The notes beneath the pieces were generated by a model that did not search any database, was not told where the DNA came from, and worked only from the letters and a program-made list of their open reading frames with translations. The translations under genes were made by a program, and so were the position numbers. A stretch of DNA of 64,000 bases. It comes from Brachypodius melanocephalos. Lineage: Eukaryota > Chordata > Aves > Passeriformes > Pycnonotidae. Location of the stretch: NCBI GenBank assembly GCA_013398615.1, contig VZSR01000479.1:1266676-1330675 (forward strand), given 5' to 3'. Positions 26,718 to 41,000 of this stretch are shown here, in pieces. Position 1 is the stretch's first letter; the number at the start of each line of letters is the position of its first letter.

Positions 26718-29700
26718 GTGCTTCTCACCACATCCCCAGCTGCAGCACAGCAGCCATTTCTCTTATCAAGGGCATTATAAAGGCAACAGAGATGAAGCTG
26801 AAGTGACTCCTACTGTTGCACAGAACTGACCCAAGCACTTCTGCCAGCACCCAGGCCTGGCTCGTGCTGCACCAGCAAAAGGTAAATATTAGATAACAAC
26901 AGCACGTTATGCAATTGGTTTTGACATGCCTCGGTCATCAGGCAGCAGCATGAACTGCTCAACAGACAAAACACGTTCTCTAGTTTTCTGCATCACAGAC
27001 AAGAAAAATCACAGAGATTAGGACCATAACCAATTCAGAGCCAGCAGGACCATTAACTCTGTGCCCTCTAACCTGCATTCCTGTCACTCTGCATAGCTGC
27101 AACAAGCAAACGAATTTGTAACCTTCAGTGCAGCAGCTAAACAATATATAAATTTCCTGCTTTACATCTCACCTCGGGAAGCTCTGTAAGTGCCACACCA
27201 AACGTATTAAGAGCACAACAGCTATTCCTTTTCAGAAAAGGAACTAGGTAACTTTATTACATTTTTCCCACAGCATAATCAAGGATTTAACAGTCACTGC
27301 ACAGAAATAATCGCTACGCTGAAGATATATGAGAAATCTGTTCAGATGGGTTTTGCCCCAAAAATGCATATTGTAGAACGTGCAACAGAGAAGCAAATTA
27401 AAGGGAGAAATGTTTTAGAAAATGAACATCTAAATTAATAAAGTTTTAAGAGTTTTTTCTAAATTCTCTAACATGATAAAATTCTTCAAGACTTGCAGAC
27501 TGCATGTATTCATTTGCCTAGTTTTGCTACAGCAAAATGAAACATATTGCTAAATGAAACATAATGAAGTACACAGATATTTTTTCTGCAGTAGTTTTAA
27601 CTTGATTTATTTTTAATTTGAAAAAAACTAATCTTAAACCAATGTTTTGCACATGTAGTACAATCAAGTACTATACTGTACTTTGTACTATATTGTGATT
27701 TTGTTTTGTATTTGGAAGTAAGGCATAACCCCCTTTTCCAACACACTGAATAAAAAAAATTCAAATCAACCATTAGAAGTATCTTAGTATCTGATGAAGA
27801 CTTAGAGTCTTTTTAAAAAAATAAAGTATCTGTATTCCTTTCCAGTTTTCAGATACCAACCTCAAACTAGGCAACAATATTTTAGTATTAAAAAGCTCAG
27901 TAGACATGATAGGAGTTATTTAATTCAATAACAATCTTGTGGCTAAAACCTCCTCTTAACACAAATTTGAGACTCTCTCTTCCATCTTCACGGAACCAAT
28001 AATCAGAAACTTCCCACTCCCACTTCTTTTTGAAGGAAATCATATGTACACATGCATAGTCCTCCAAAAGCCAAGCAAATTTATCTCAACACAAAAACAA
28101 AGCAACAGCCTGTATGGTGTTGTGCTTCTCCAAAACACATTCTGAGAAGCAAGGGTTTTATGTAGGATTGCTGATCAAGTCTTCACTTGAAATATACTTT
28201 TGTAGTCTTACTGTCACTCTAAACTACTGATTCACAGGAAAAGGCAGTTTCATCATGGGTTTTCTAATGGAGACTCACTACAGAAATACCATCAGCTGAT
28301 GATAAACAGATGAATGATTCACAAATGCAAATGAGGAAAAAATATTCTACAATAACACATTTGATTTTAGCCACAATTTAGAAATGCATTTCCAAGATTG
28401 TTTACAAGACATGAGACATTCCTTCCAATGTCCTTGCTAAAGTGCTTAACCTGAACATGAAAAGCCTCATCCATTAATCCAAATCAACACTATCACTACC
28501 TACCCCCTGCAGAACCCCACTGCTGTAACGGCTCACACTATTGCAAAAAAAAAAACCCTACAAAGAAGAAAAAAAAAACCCTGCAAACCCTTGCAAAGTC
28601 AAAAGTGTCTAAAAGGCAGGTATTCTTGCATCACTAAGTTGCTGATTTAATCATCTCCAGTGAAGGCACGTAGTGGGAAACATTTGTCTTTCCACAGTAA
28701 TCTGTTCCCTTGCATCTCGCCATCGGGCTGTCCACGGTGGCTGTGCTGTGAAACAGCACAATGAGGCTTCACAGCCCTGCCTGCACTGTCAGGTTTAAAA
28801 ATGCCTCTCCCCTAACAAGTCTGAAAACCCAGCTGGACTTCAACATCATGCATCAAGCTAAGCAGCATTAATTCCCTTCTTCAAGAGCCTGACAGGATAG
28901 GTCTGGTTTCCCACAAAATCACTGAAATACCTTTAATGATCACAGCTCTGTCACCAGGGGTGAAAAAGTCTTCCTAACAAAACTTGAAGAAATTATTACA
29001 CGTTTTGACAGATTTTTTAAACTAACAATTCAGTAGCCATTTGCTGTCTAAAATTCATTAGAATTTCCTTCGTTATCATGTTGCAAAAATCTATTACATT
29101 ACTGACTAAGGCAATTTGTCACTACCATGTTCTCCAAACTGGGGAATCATCATTACCATTAATTTCAAAGGACAGCATTAAAAGAGACAATATCCAATAT
29201 TTTACTTGCTAATTCCACTGTAATTTATATATGAAAAGTATGTGGGAAGGTTATGTCAGCCTGGATAATCAGTCATTTTTCCTAAGCCATTTTGTTTTCT
29301 AGGGAAAGCCTCAGCAGTATCTAGGGCATCTGGGGATACCTCAGAGGAATTCAGAGTTCAAGGAGCTGCTCTGCAGTACTGATACAGTGGTAGTCACAGA
29401 GGGCATCTATTTCCACTTTTAAAAAGATGCAATACAGGGAAACAAGGAGAGAGGCAGAGCATTTCCTCACAAAGCTGTTACAGCTTAAATCTTTCATCTT
29501 GGTCCATTTCATGTGCGTTTCAGGGACTACCAGGAAGACTTTGCTCCTATTATCCTCTCCTCACAGTGTCCCTGTATGATGTAAACCATGATCTACCTTT
29601 CTGGGCTTTTGTTTCTCACATCAGGTCTGTCACCAAATAAGGACACTCTCATTGTCTTTGTGTGGCACTTGGTGAAGTCTCAGCAGCTATTTGGATGCTG

Positions 29701-30159
29701 GTCTTAGAATACATGATGCCAAATGAATTGCCTGGAATACACAGATACTTATTACTGCAAAATTTCAGCTATGTAGTTAGAGAGGCTGCTGCAGCACGAA
29801 CAGAACAGCTCAGTAAAACAGCTCTTACAATCTTAGCTTTCCATACAGTAGAGCTTGCTTAGACAGGAAGACTGAAAAGGAAAAAAAAAACAAAAAAACC
29901 CTGTTTAATGGAAACAACACAATATCCTACTGTGTCATTGAAAGGATTTTTGTATCCAGGAACAAAATTTTTACCCTTCTCTATTCATGTTTTCTGCTGT
30001 CCTAACTCAAATTTCCAGTTCATTCCCTTGAGGAATACTTTTGATTTCTAAGAAACATACCTTGAAAAAAGTTGGAGGGTTTTTGGTAGACACCTGTTTA
30101 AATCTACCTATTTCTATTATGAAGTTCTAGTCCAGTACATTGCAGAAAAATACAGCTGG
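26718..30159. other. AT-rich non-coding stretch, no gene recognised
   Basis: No open frame of note occurs between about 26.8 and 29.6 kb, one of the emptiest parts of the window. An A-rich tract with interspersed CCC lies at 28544-28590. Around 27.66-27.70 kb a run of gtac/tatac words forms weak, overlapping hairpins. Nothing suggests a gene. Confidence 0.6.
28544..28590 (+). repeat. A-rich tract with CCC interruptions
   Basis: Poly-A blocks are separated by ccct or gaag. It is one of several A/C-type low-complexity tracts in the window (others at 22148-22190, 37998-38060, 48378-48534 and 58112-58164). Confidence 0.7.
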
Positions 30160-30320
30160 GAGAGATGCCCACTGCAAAGTTGTCTAATCTGGTCCCTTCA
30201 TGCAGGACAGTATCAATGGTAATGCTATCATCCCAGACGGATGGCTGGCTAGTCTGTGCTGTAATATCAGTAATGGTGAAGATTTCACAGCCACTGCAGA
30301 TATACTGTGCTTTACTATTG
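30160..30320 (-). mobile_element. Ancient CR1/L3-like LINE fragment, antisense
   Basis: On the + strand, 'ttgtctaatctggtcccttc' (about 30179) is followed by a 'caggacagtatc' block and 'gtgaagatttcacagccact' (about 30276). This is the order seen in the antisense 3' region of old CR1/L3-type LINEs as I remember it. The copy is short and strongly diverged, and its borders are approximate. Confidence 0.6.
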
Positions 30321-33300
30321 TTATCATTTGAAAGGGGATTTGGGGTTTGGGGTTTATTTGTTTTCTCTAATTTTTAACCTCAGTCTCACTTGGTGAAAGC
30401 TTTAAGGATGTCCCACAGAGATCAGGGCTGTTCAAAGGGTACATGAACTGAACAACTGTGTCAACGGGGGTAAAGAATAAATAATCTTTCTGGGCTGGAA
30501 TTCTTGCAAGGAAGCAGGAAAAGAAGAAGGATAAGAAGGTCTGAAGAGAAGTCCTGTGGACCTCAAAACTGTAGCGAACAGAACCCAAAAGCTGTGAAAT
30601 GGTAGTTGAGGGAACTGGGAGAGCAGCATTCCTTTTCTGGCTATGTTTCCACATAGGGATAATGTCTCTGCCACTGCAAGTCATGACACTCAAAAGAGAA
30701 GATAACAGTGTCCTGAAAACGAGCCTTAACTGTAACAGACAGATGCAGGAGAGAGGAGGGGGAGAAAAAGTCTGTCTCATGGTGAAAGAAGCTACTCTCT
30801 GCAATGAAACTGCAAATTCATCTTGCAAAGTCTTTGATAACTCACAGGCAACAGACTCAGAGACAGCTATAAATAAACCACTTAAGAAAAGCAGGCAGCT
30901 CCAAGATGTAACTTACTCAGTTTTCCCAAAAACATGCTTCCCATTGAGACACTGTATTTCACTGTGAGCCACTGTATTTACTCAGGGGGATAATGGATTA
31001 AGTCGGAAGAGAAAACTGAAATATTCTTTATCAGGTGTGTCTCAGAAGTTAAGAGAAGCTCAGCTCCTGTATTCCAGAATTTCAGCTTTTAGTCAACACA
31101 GGACTTCAGAAATGATGAGGACATGGGAAACAAGGTGACATTGGGATTTTAGTGCTGCCACCCAGTTTTAATTTGGGGGAGGCACAGGTGCTTCTGGCAT
31201 GGTCCTGGTCAGCAGGAAGGTACATCCAACCCTGCTCACCAAAGGATTTTGAGAATTTCACAGAGAAGGGCTAAACTGGCTAAACAATATTCGACCAGAC
31301 CTGAGCCTTGGTAATTGAAAGGAGAATATGGTTCCATAATGTGCTAAAAGCAATCAGTGAATGGACCCTCTTGCTGCCACATACTTCCAAAATAATACAG
31401 CCAGCTTTGTTTTTTTCAAAAGACTCTTGCCCACGTTCAGACTAATCACAAAGAAAGAAGATAGCCTCTATAATAAAGCTGTTTATCTGAAATTAAATAT
31501 TGGATTAATTTTTTCCTCTCCCACACTACTAGAACATCATCCAACTTCTGTCATCTTCCAAAACACTTTCTAATTGAAACATTCACAATTAAAAACCAAA
31601 CAAAAAAATGGCAATTGCAAAAGGTGCATAATTAGCAAACCCAAAGGCACACATCCTGCCACAAAACTGATACATTTCAGGCAGTAAATCCCAATGCACC
31701 TACTACAGCACAGTTTGTGAGCTGAGTGTGTGAACACACCAGCAGAATTTTGTCTGCTGTTCAGAGGCAACAGATGCAGACTCTTTATCTGCAGGACTGC
31801 AACAGCCTTTTTTCTAAGTGGAGAATAAACTTATTTTTCAATGCATTAGCTTATCCTGCAGCACTGTTTCCTTACTCAAGGAAGGATTGTTTTCCATAAT
31901 ACAAAAAGCTATTACAGATTTACTTTGTGAGCAAACTTGGATGTTAAACAATTACTAAGTAGAGAAGATGAATAAACACCTCTATGGACTTCCAAGTAAT
32001 CAAACTGGGAATAAACATCAATTCCTAACATTCAGCATTTAGCTATAATCTACTGGTAATGGACACAAATTCATACACAACAGAAGAAATGGCACCAAGT
32101 ACACATACAACTTCTGGTAATAAGATAATTAGTGAACTCCAAACATTAAAATATACTTGTAAAATCTTCCCCAGCAATGTCATGGCGGAAGGGAGCAGGG
32201 TGGGGAAGAGGGAGAAAGGAAGGTGGAAGGGAGAAAACATACCACCATCCAACCAAAGAGATTCCTTTTAGGGTCATGGCATAAATGACCACCACCTGAC
32301 ATAGAAAGCATTATGTTAAAATACACAGGAATATGCTTACCATGACTTCTGACAGATGCATTCATAATAAATTTGGGGAATTACAGTCCAAAATATTCAT
32401 GAACTGACTGAGCTAAGTCAGATAACCCTTGGTTATGGACCTTAGATCCTGGAGCTTTACATCCAGCTGTGCCAGACTTAAGTGTGGAGTAGATAAATGA
32501 TATAAGAAAGAAGACAGCAAGGCATTTCTAAAGCACATTTTTGCTAGTTTACTATCTGGACCCAGGAAACAGCACACTAGCCATGGTGTTTCCATCTGCC
32601 ACGCCTGCCAAGATCCCTTCCTGCAAACAAGGCAAGACACAGATGGAGCAGCACATAGCTGCTCTTGAAGTACCATGAGCGCCCCTGGTTTCACTTCTGC
32701 TCACACTGCCTTAATAGAAAGCAATCTCAAACCAAGTATTGAGCATCTTTTTCTTTAACCTCAGCAATTCTTTATGCAATGTGTGGTGCCAAGCCTCATT
32801 TGTTCTTGTTTTTCTTTAAAGAAAAACACCTAGAAACAAGAAGTGAGCCTCCCTACCCAGCTAAAACTGCAGCTTGGATAAGCAAGGTTTGATCCCAAGT
32901 CACTGCAGTCACTGAAAGGCATAAATTAACTTCAGCTACCACAGGTTCAAGCTCATGTATATGTTTGTTTCTGCTTAGTCTGAAAATAATACCTACGAGC
33001 TATAAATGATAGGTTCTGCTGTGCCAATATTATGGTCTACTAAGTACAAAACAGGATTTCATTAACGAAATTGAAGTGGCATCTAACCATCTTGTAAGTG
33101 TCCTTCTTTCAAATGTATCAATTAAACTGAACTGCAAATGGATAACAATAGGAAAAACGTGTTCTAGTAGAGGCTGCCCTAAGCAGGTGATCCTTTCTCA
33201 TGCACAGTCATTTGAACAACAGCAGGGCAATAATGACTATTTTCAGGATCAGACCCTAATAGTCAAATGTACCTAATTCAAGCTTAACTGTCATTTTATC

Positions 33301-33350
33301 AAAGTATTTTTATATTGCAAATTTAAAGACCCTCCTATTCTATAATACTA

Positions 33351-33385
33351 TAATTCATTCTATTCCATAGTAATAGAATGAATTA
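33351..33385. repeat. Perfect 14-bp inverted repeat, 7-nt loop
   Basis: The left arm taattcattctatt (33351-33364) and right arm aatagaatgaatta (33372-33385) pair at all 14 positions around the loop ccatagt. It is the strongest short hairpin I noticed in the window. The AT-rich stem is short for a microRNA precursor. It could extrude as a small cruciform or mark the core of a tiny inverted-repeat element. Confidence 0.9.
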
Positions 33386-36300
33386 CTTGTTTTCATAAAA
33401 GCTGCTTAAATACTTTTTGAATACCCACCAGGTTTCATCTGACAAGGACTAACCCAGTCTGACTATACATCAGACTTCTAACACTTTGTTCCAGGGGCCA
33501 GGAAATTTTCAATAATCAGAGACTCTTTTGTATCCAGGGCTAGATGGAAAACCTTTGGCAAATGGAGGCAGAACAAAGCAGCAATCATAGCAGCTCTATA
33601 AAGGATCTAAACCCCACACTTCACAGTGCTTCTCTTCTGCAAGAGCAGAGGAATGAGAAAGGCTGTTTCCTTTGCAAGGAACCACCAGGCAAGTAGGGAA
33701 TGACCATCGATGTGGGGAGTATCAACAGACTTCAGATTTTCCCAAGAAGACTGCTGAGAGGAAGAGAATGACACCAATCTCTCTGTCCCAGTATCCTTGT
33801 GTGGGAAAAGGTCATCTGGAAGCTGCCCTTAAGGTAACTGGGGTACAACTGGGGTAAATTTTAATCTTGCAACACAAGATTGATTTGCAGAACTGACAAT
33901 GTATTAACTCCAATGTTCACAGTCAGAGAAGGTTATGGGGGGAGTGACAGGTGTGGAGGTAATGCATAAGCTGCTCTGGAAAAGAGAAATCTATTAAGGG
34001 CTTATATTTTGGACTGAGAAACACAGAGGGAAGTGATTACTGCTCCTTTAAAGGAAAAAGAAAGGCAATTTAAGCCTGGAGGTAGCTGATACAGAATGCC
34101 AGTTGAACTAGAGGAACTTAGAGAGGCCCCTGGGATTACTGGAGAGATGGAAGAAGAGTTGTAGTAAGGTAATTAGAGCTTCAATAGAAGAATAAATACT
34201 CCACAGGCAATCCACAGGTTCTCCTCACCTCTCACCACTTCTTCTCTCCAGCAGTGACATCTGCTTGTGGAAGCCAAGGGAAAGGTCTCTCTCATTCAAC
34301 TCATTAGTTACTAATCCTCACTGGAAACACAACAAGGGACACACTACAGGAGGAGCTGCCAGCTCTTCCCTCACTGCTCCGAGGCAGGCACGGGATCTTG
34401 TAGGGGCTCACTCAGGAACAGTGAGGCTCTGGTGGAGCCACAGCCACCCAGGGCACTTTGAGAGAGAAACACCCACCCCAGGGCAGCTCAGGCATTAGTC
34501 TGGTTGCTTTTCTCGCTGTGTTTTTCTCCTTCTTCATGCCCCAGAGGGAAAGAGACTGCTGTTTATAGGCAGGCTGCTGAAGAAAGGGGTAGCAGTTCTT
34601 TGGGGAATGATGCGAAGGGAGCAGGAGGAAGAGAGTGATGACAGAAATCCATTGAGGATTTGCTATCTCGGCTTTTCTCCTGTGCAAGGCATTTTGGTTA
34701 TCCACATCTTGTCTCTCCTTCACCCTGCAATGGTGACACAAAGTACCATGATGCTATTTCCACCTTTCAGAGGGCCTGCTTTGTAAGGAATACTGAAATA
34801 ATTGAAACTTTGACAGCCTAGAAAAATGCTGAAGCAAATTGTGCTTCAGCACTGGTCCTGACCACTGCCATGATTCTGAAACATGTGCAGCTCCACTCTT
34901 GTGTCATCTCTAAGCCTCAGGTATGTTGTGCAGAGGAAAGAAGGTGACAATGTTCTGGATTTCAGTCAGCATTCCTTAGCAGGTAGAAAAGCTGAAAAGA
35001 CAGCTGCACAGCTTATTCTTTTACCCCACAGCTGAGGCCACTGGTGTCAGCTAGGATTTGCACTGCAATACCACATACTTCAGAATTGGTTAATAAAGCT
35101 GTGACCTCCAAATTTAGCACTGCACTAAAAGACTTTTTCTCAGGCTGCGCTGTACCTACAACAAGCAGCTGGAGAAAAAGAGAAGACTTAGGTTAGTTAG
35201 CCTCTATGCAGGGAGAGAAGTAAAGCCAGCTGACTTCTTTGCAAAAACAAAAAGATTTAGTTCCTTTTATAGCCAAGGCTATACACAGATCTTTATTACT
35301 ATCCTTGCTTTTTAGATTATTAATAATCTACCTGACAGTTCACTTCTCATAAATGTTTCCTGAAAAGAATCAACTACCAAACATACACACTTATTTCAGG
35401 TGACTTGACAGAAATACTTGTATACTTTTTTCTCAAGGATTTTCCAAATCCAGAGATCCAAGACCAAGTCCACAGGGACATTAGGAACTGAATTTATGAG
35501 TACAGCTAACAGGAGTTTTTCATAATCTTATAGTCACCTGCTCATCTTTAAAGAGTCAACTTTCTTTAAAAACCTGTTCTGTATTGCCTCGCTCTCAGTA
35601 GCAATTTACAGCTTCCCTTAACAGTGTTTTTGTGTGTTCTTTAGCTGATATTGAGGCCACAGGTTCCCAAAACAGAAGGAACTGATCAAAGCCATTCACT
35701 GTGGGAATTTTCTGTATCTCCATTGATAGCTAGACCTCCATATGTGACATGTATGTTTACATAAACCAGTCATGTTTTAGGTAACTGTACATGTTATAGA
35801 AACACCATAAACAAATCAAACTGCTACAAGATTATTAAAAATGCTAATCTACTTCCATGATACTTTTGTGATTACTCAAAGCTGTAGTTAAATGTATCAA
35901 GTTTCAACTCATTCAAATATTCTTCTATAAAATAAGATCTGCCTAAAACTTTACCCTGATTGGAAGGGGTCTGACAAAAAATCTTTTTTGTGAGACCCAA
36001 TAATAATCCTTTTAATTTTAATGCTCAATCAGCTTTGTTGAAGTAGGAGAGAAAATTATGTCCCTATCCTTTCAAGTCTTATTTTTGTGGATGCTCAAAT
36101 TTGTATGTTCTCATGGAAAACCAGCACACCAACCAGAGCTCATTCTCCCAAAAACCACAGACAATATGAAAATATTTTATCTGTGTCAAATGTACATGGA
36201 GAAAAGTTAGGAGAAATGCCCACCCTAGAAAACATCCCATAAGAGAAAAGTCCATGCTCCAGACTATGCTCTTGCCACCTCCTGAAGGACCAAGACTTTC

Positions 36301-37997
36301 TGAATGTCCCTGAGCACAGACCCAAAACCAAATGCACCAAGAGCCTGCACGTGCACACCCAACTCTACAGCATCTATAATTAGGAACTAGGGTGAAAAGT
36401 ATATCTTTTTTTTTTAATGGTTAATTCTCTAGTAATGGTCAATTAGGTATCTACACAGTGACAGCAAAACTGCATATCACTTGCTTTATTTGGTTCAGAA
36501 AACTTATTTAAGGTGGCAAGCATGAAGTGTACAACACTTCTCCCTAGGGAATGTGTTTTTATATACTAGGATGAATTTAATATTTACTTTATTTCAATTG
36601 ACTCATTTTTCCTCCACAATCTAAATCAAACACAGTATTTCTTGAAACACTGGCAAGTAAAGTGAACCTTATTTTCAAGATCAGAAAGCTTCTCTCTAGT
36701 GTCATTGTTATATTTCAATATCTGGTATTCTGCCTTTCTAAATATGAAACTTTTTTGTTGTTGTCATTGTTGGGAAAGGTGCTTATCTTTGGTTTAGTAT
36801 GTGGTACAATTTTGGAGCACACCATTATGATAACTTATTCTCCTGTTTTTAGAGAGATTAGAAAAGTCACTAGGCAATTACACTCAGAAAAAGCTTTGGA
36901 AAAATCTATTATTTATATTTAGTAGGACTTCCTGTATTTTGCTAGTTTACATCTAAGCCCTACACTCCTACACAATGGCTTCATAAAAGAATTTTTGTAG
37001 TTTCCACTTACATACAGTCATCTACACCTTTTAAACTTAATACAAGATAGTTTTCTACAATGCAGTTAACAACACTGTACAGAGCCACTCAAAATCACAG
37101 CAGAACCAACACTCCTAACTCAATTGTTTAGGAGAAGTGACTATCCTAAGAATTATCACAAAATAATAATAGTAAGTAAAAAAAAGAAACAACCCTGTTC
37201 AGAGTTAAGAGGAACACACCTCTAAGTTCCCAGGAGGCACAGAAGCCCTCACCTGCAGACAGGCTCTGCTTTTGTTCATCTGCACACTGGTGGAAGAAGC
37301 TTCTCTGGGTCTTTCAGACTGTGGTTCAAAAAGCACTGGCTGCTATCCCTGTACCCTGACACGGCCCAGGATAAGCAGCAGAAGAGAGTTTTGTTCCTGT
37401 CCCTTTCACTGCTCCCCCCAAACAGGACCTGGAACAAAACTGCTTCCCCAGGCAGCACCTGAGATTAAACCATTGCTGAGGTCCCAGCCTGGCCTTCTCA
37501 CTGCTCCTCTCCACGTTCTTCACATGCCATCTCCACAAAGACTGCACCTAGACGCTATTTCTGTCCTCAAGTGTTTCACTGATATGCTCATTAAGGATTT
37601 TAGATAGCCTTGCATCACGCCTCTGAATAAGCCCTGGTGCTTTCCTTGCCTGTGTGGGCTGAGAAACAACAGATAAATCTGGAGAACTGAGACCAATTCA
37701 AAGTTTTCAAGCCTGCTACTAAAGGTAAAGGCAGGGCGCCACAAACTACTAAGAAAATCCTTCAAGAGCATCTACACATGTATTTTTCACTATTTTAACA
37801 CACACATTAGTTCTGAATGGTTACTGTTGGTTCTAATGGTTACTATTTTCATTAACTAAAATGGTTAATATTTTGCCTAAATACGTTTTGGCTAAGAATT
37901 CTCTTTAGAACAAAAATAGCATGAAGAACCCATTATCCAAAACCAAAAAGGGTGATGCTCTGTTCTTAATTTTGCCATACTGAGTTGCATTATAGTT

Positions 37998-38022
37998 AAA
38001 AACAAACAAACAAACAAACACC
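37998..38022. repeat. (AAAC)n microsatellite
   Basis: About five tandem AAAC units are seen, followed by further A/C-rich sequence up to about 38060. Confidence 0.85.
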
Positions 38023-41000
38023 AAACAAAACAAGTCAAAGCAAACAAGCATAAAACTAAAAAATTCCCAAAGCCAAACCACCCTGACTCAGTGAAACTAC
38101 TTCCATTCACCGGAGAATAAAATGTATCTTCTATAAAACCTGCTCCTGAGGGAAAGAAAAAGGCATGACTTAAGATCAGCTGTTTCCCTAACCATTGCCC
38201 AGAAGGAGTCTGAATACAGCCACTGGTGTAATGCAATGTGTGCACCATGTATCCATTCACAACCTGCTCAGCTAAACATAAAAAGTTTGTAATCCAATGT
38301 TGTGCAGCTTGTCACTAAAAATCTTGTAATTACATCCCTGTCTGGGTGACTACTGGGTTATTAATGCTCAGCAATAAAGATGAAAGTAGACAATTTATTA
38401 CTATTTGGCACTGAACGTCAATCAATTCAACTAAAAGGAACCTATTTAAAAAATAATAAAAAATGAATAATATCTAAGCACGCTTCCTGCTTATCTGAAA
38501 AGTTTATCTGATTATATTGAGTTAGTTGGCAAGGTGGATTTAAAACAATGTATTTGAACTTTCCCAGCATTATGGGATCCCAGTGCAGACCCAATAATTG
38601 TGAGACAAAATTGAGCTAACAGAGAACGGTCCCAAGTCTCTTCTCAATCCGTGTGTGGATTAGGGGAGGCTGTGTTGCAGGGATCATGATCCACAGTGCT
38701 GCAGCTCAGCCACTCTCAGAGAGGAGCAGAACAAGTAGGGGCTCTTGGAGGCTGCAGACACGAGCAGGGTACAAAGCTGGACCAGCCTGTGGCTGGAACA
38801 GTGTGACACAGCCACAGTCATTTTGTACATCACTAAAAGCACTCTGTGCAGGAGCTGCTTTGTGCAGGAAGGAATTATAAAGATGAGTCACCGTCAGTTG
38901 GCATGAAGGCTCTGGGATGTGACACCTCCGGGCACAAAGTGGGGACCACTTCTACTTGTACTGAGTAGCAGCAAAATCTTCTTTTCTGTTGTAGCACAGT
39001 AAGTGTTACATAAAACTGTTCTTCCTGATAAGGATCTTGTGAAATTGTAAGTAAAGCACAGTTTTAAAAAAAAAGCACCTGGGAAAAAAAAAAACTTGCC
39101 ATTTCCATTAAATATTAACCTTCTGAAAGAGCAAGTCAGGACTAAAACATCTCTTATCTTAATTAGTTTAGTAGAAATGAATTTAATTTATATTGTAAGG
39201 TTGTATTTTCTATTACAGATCCAGGGCAGGGAAGGGCAAACTTTTTAGAGCTATCCATTTATAGAAAAGAATATTATTGTTTAAAGGATCAGTCCAATAA
39301 TTTTTTGGTCTTATCTTTAGGCATGGACTTCAGTGGTGCTCCTATGTGCATCTTTTGACAAAAACATTAAGGATTGAGGGATTAAATTCACAGTAAACTG
39401 CAAACAAACACAAAACAGCCTTTCAAATATTGGTATATTGACTTGAGTAGTCTAAGAGTGGCTGGAGCTTTGTCTCCATCTAATTTGACCTTCAGTTTAA
39501 TTTGACCTCTCAGACAAGAAAGTCTAGACATTGACCTTGATTGAACTCAGCATTTTCTGTTTTCTAGTTTGTTCTAAATAATTTTAAGCACATAATCACT
39601 AATATAGCTAACACCATAACTTACTCTAACAAGTAAAATGGTTCACAGGAAATTTTCTTTGACTGCAGAAACAAAAATGTCAGTATATGACAGGAAAATG
39701 CCAAAACCATGTCCATATATGAACAGTTGATGTATATATATCAGAAATAAAACTGTTCTTTAAAAAGGCAAAGAAATGCAACTATGAGCCCCCTCAAATC
39801 AATAACCACTGGTAATCTCTGTGACCTAACAAGAGAAAGTGCCTCCTCAATTCTTTCCTGCAGCTTTGACTTTTAGTGTGAAATATTAAAAGTGAAAATA
39901 AAGTTCAGTTTAATTACAGGAAAACATTACTAGTGATGTTCATGTGTTAATTCTCCCCATGCTACACAAGCAGTTGAAATCTAATGACACAGAAAGACCA
40001 TTATTTTAATTATCCCTATAAAAAATAAGCATGTAGAGAACTAAAATGTTATTGTTTCCTGTGAGGACTGTCTTAGCAGAAATGTTCTTTTAAAAAGCAG
40101 ACTAAAAATTCAAACATTATCTGGACCAAATTTTTTTCTTTAAAAAACATGCTGTAAGCATGTTAATAATTGGATTAAAAATTACTTCTTTGAGTTGCCA
40201 GGTGTTGCCAGGACACTACAAAAGCACTACTAGAAAACTTTTCCTCTCAAAAATGAATTAAAGCACAGACTTCACAGTTGGCTTTTTGAATACCACACAG
40301 TCTATATGGGTGTAATGTAAGATTAGTTTTTATTTATTACTCAGCAACTAGAATCCCCAGCATATGGGCCAGGCCAAATTAATCATCAGCCTGATCACTG
40401 ATTTGCCAAGGCACAGCAGAATGATGCTCAAAGACATGGTATGTATACATTTTAGATCTTGACAAAGCAAGAAATGTTCCTTGTCATTAGATTGCCATCC
40501 CCTTGTAAAAATTGACTTTACCTAGCACTTGTATAAGCCTCTCAGAAGAGTACCAGTCGTTATTCTGTACAGTGGTTCTGTATCAGTTGAATGACAAATA
40601 CAAATGTCTCAAAGAAAGAACCACCTTCCTCAAGCCCTCTGAAGTTCAAAGAAAAACTTTTGCGTCTGTACAACCACTATTACAGTTACCTAAAGTAACC
40701 ACACTAACAGGTGATGATACTCCTTCCTCAACTGTGCCCTTAACAGAGACCGTGGTTTAATTGCAACAGATTTTAAGCAGCGTTCCATAAAGTGCCCTGT
40801 GAGGATGTTGGATGACTACAGAGACTTATTGACAGCTTGCATTCTATATTGTTACAGCAAAGCTTTATAATCTTAAATTGCTAGAATGCTGCTACTTCTA
40901 GACTTTACTTCTCTAGGACATATGCATTTTGAATGTCTTTCATCTTACATAATCTAACTACACAACTAAACCTTACAAAGTCCCCTTTAAATCTGTGTGT

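Noticed and set aside
26381..26829. Several open frames of 66-140 codons in both strands
   Set aside because: They lie on a CR1 LINE 3' end, which is the untranslated or terminal part of the element.
27656..27700. Hairpin of agtac/gtact words
   Set aside because: Only two 5-bp stems with mismatches and several alternative pairings; expected by chance in TA-rich DNA.
30367..30828. 153-codon - strand frame
   Set aside because: No recognisable domain; opposite-strand frames overlap it and codon use looks random.
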